This document shows positions 63,547 through 64,000 of a stretch of DNA of 64,000 bases, one piece after another (position 1 is the stretch's first letter; each line of letters opens with the position of its first letter). Origin of the DNA: Brevundimonas sp. Lineage in GTDB: Bacteria > Pseudomonadota > Alphaproteobacteria > Caulobacterales > Caulobacteraceae. The position numbers and the translations under genes are program-made. The stretch covers positions 1 through 64,000 of the forward strand of contig NZ_JAQSDY010000025.1 of assembly GCF_029946145.1 (NCBI RefSeq). The letters are read 5' to 3'. Below the pieces are notes generated by a model. That model had not been told where the DNA came from. It worked only from the letters and a program-made list of their open reading frames with translations, and did no database searches.

Positions 63547-64000
63547 CTAAGCCGCCTTGTCCCAGTTCAGAACCACCTTGCCGGACTGGCCCGAACGCAT
63601 GGCCTCGAAGCCCTCCTCGAAGCGTTCGTAGCTCATCTGGTGCGTGATCAGCGGGGTCAGGTCCAGGCCGGCCTTGAGCAGGCCCAGCATCTTGCGCCAG
63701 GTGGTGAACATCTCGCGGCCGTAGACGCCCTTGATGGTCAGGGCCTTGAGGATGATGGCGCCCCAGTCGGTTTCCATCGGCCTGGACGGAATGCCCAGCA
63801 TGGCCATGCCGCCGCCCATGATGAGGGTGTCGACGCACTGTTTGAAGGCGATCGGCGAGCCCGACATCTCCAGCGCAACGTCGAAGCCGACCTTGAGACC
63901 CAGCTCGTGCATGACGTCGTGCAGGTCCTCCCGTGTCGTGTTCACCGTCCGCACGCCCGGCGCGACCTTCTGCGCCAGTTCCAGGCGGAAGTCGTTGATG
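63547..64000 (-). CDS. tdh: L-threonine 3-dehydrogenase, C-terminal part
   Basis: NAD-dependent alcohol dehydrogenase that oxidises threonine to 2-amino-3-ketobutyrate. The gene runs off the right edge of the window, so only about 150 C-terminal residues are seen. They show FDVALEMSGSPIAF, MAMLGIPSRPM, IKGVYGREMFTTWRKM, LDLTPLITHQMSYERF and MRSGQSGKVVLNWD, all close to E. coli Tdh. The zinc-binding and catalytic N-terminal part lies outside the window. Confidence 0.93.
   Translation of the reverse strand, partial: INDFRLELAQKVAPGVRTVNTTREDLHDVMHELGLKVGFDVALEMSGSPIAFKQCVDTLIMGGGMAMLGIPSRPMETDWGAIILKALTIKGVYGREMFTTWRKMLGLLKAGLDLTPLITHQMSYERFEEGFEAMRSGQSGKVVLNWDKAA

Overview
The window is GC-rich, gene-dense DNA from an alphaproteobacterium of the order Caulobacterales. 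The best fit is Brevundimonas or a close relative. This rests on a CcrM-type GANTC methyltransferase preceded by a CtrA-like box and a GANTC site, a classic alphaproteobacterial petABC (bc1) operon, mraZ-led dcw genes, and gene content and coding style typical of Caulobacter and Brevundimonas. Genus level is inference; no 16S gene is present.

Layout. 0.1-4.8 kb: ccrM, then a glycosyltransferase and glycogen-debranching-type glucosidase pair behind a candidate general-stress (EcfG) promoter. 4.8-11.3 kb: mutY, a DciA-like DUF721 gene, two DsbA/thioredoxin-fold secreted proteins and smc. 11.2-12.7 kb: a WecG/TagA-type glycosyltransferase, a small secreted protein and a palindromic repeat. 12.7-24.1 kb: a tightly overlapping, leftward dcw cluster in transcription order mraZ-rsmH-ftsL-ftsI-murE-murF-mraY-murD-ftsW-murG. 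It stops after murG: murC, murB, ddl and ftsQAZ are not here. 24.1-28.1 kb: a four-fold mraZ box, a second palindromic repeat, RNase P RNA, an AmiD-like amidase, a small membrane protein and sppA.

28.16-30.5 kb is a complete IS1595-family mobile element of 2,337 bp with 25-bp terminal inverted repeats (23/25 match) and a perfect 8-bp target duplication. Besides its transposase it carries four small passenger genes, one with an R-x4-H motif typical of HEPN RNases. 30.6-36 kb: panD, a frameshifted small membrane protein, a heptamer tandem repeat, a SIMPL protein, a CAT-anticodon tRNA, and a beta-helix and Sel1-repeat gene pair. 36.1-43.8 kb: fRMsr, a four-gene SDR / CitE-like lyase / KAS III / NTF2-like run, an M48 protease, a saccharopine-dehydrogenase-like protein, DCC and RidA proteins. 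43.8-50.3 kb: two M28 peptidase paralogues and petABC with a strong intrinsic terminator. 50.4-64 kb: trmL, a TlpA fusion, a methyltransferase, a TonB receptor with a DUF2946 gene, an M19 dipeptidase, hemF behind a striking direct repeat, a hybrid histidine kinase, rlmJ, topoisomerase IB, two small genes and a partial tdh at the right edge.

The strongest points for follow-up are: the IS1595-family element with a putative HEPN passenger; a 130-bp perfect-arm palindromic repeat inserted in frame inside murD; the 22-bp-spaced direct repeat upstream of hemF; a family of about 150-200-bp palindromic elements between genes, one sitting where the dcw cluster ends; and a membrane protein split by a frameshift.
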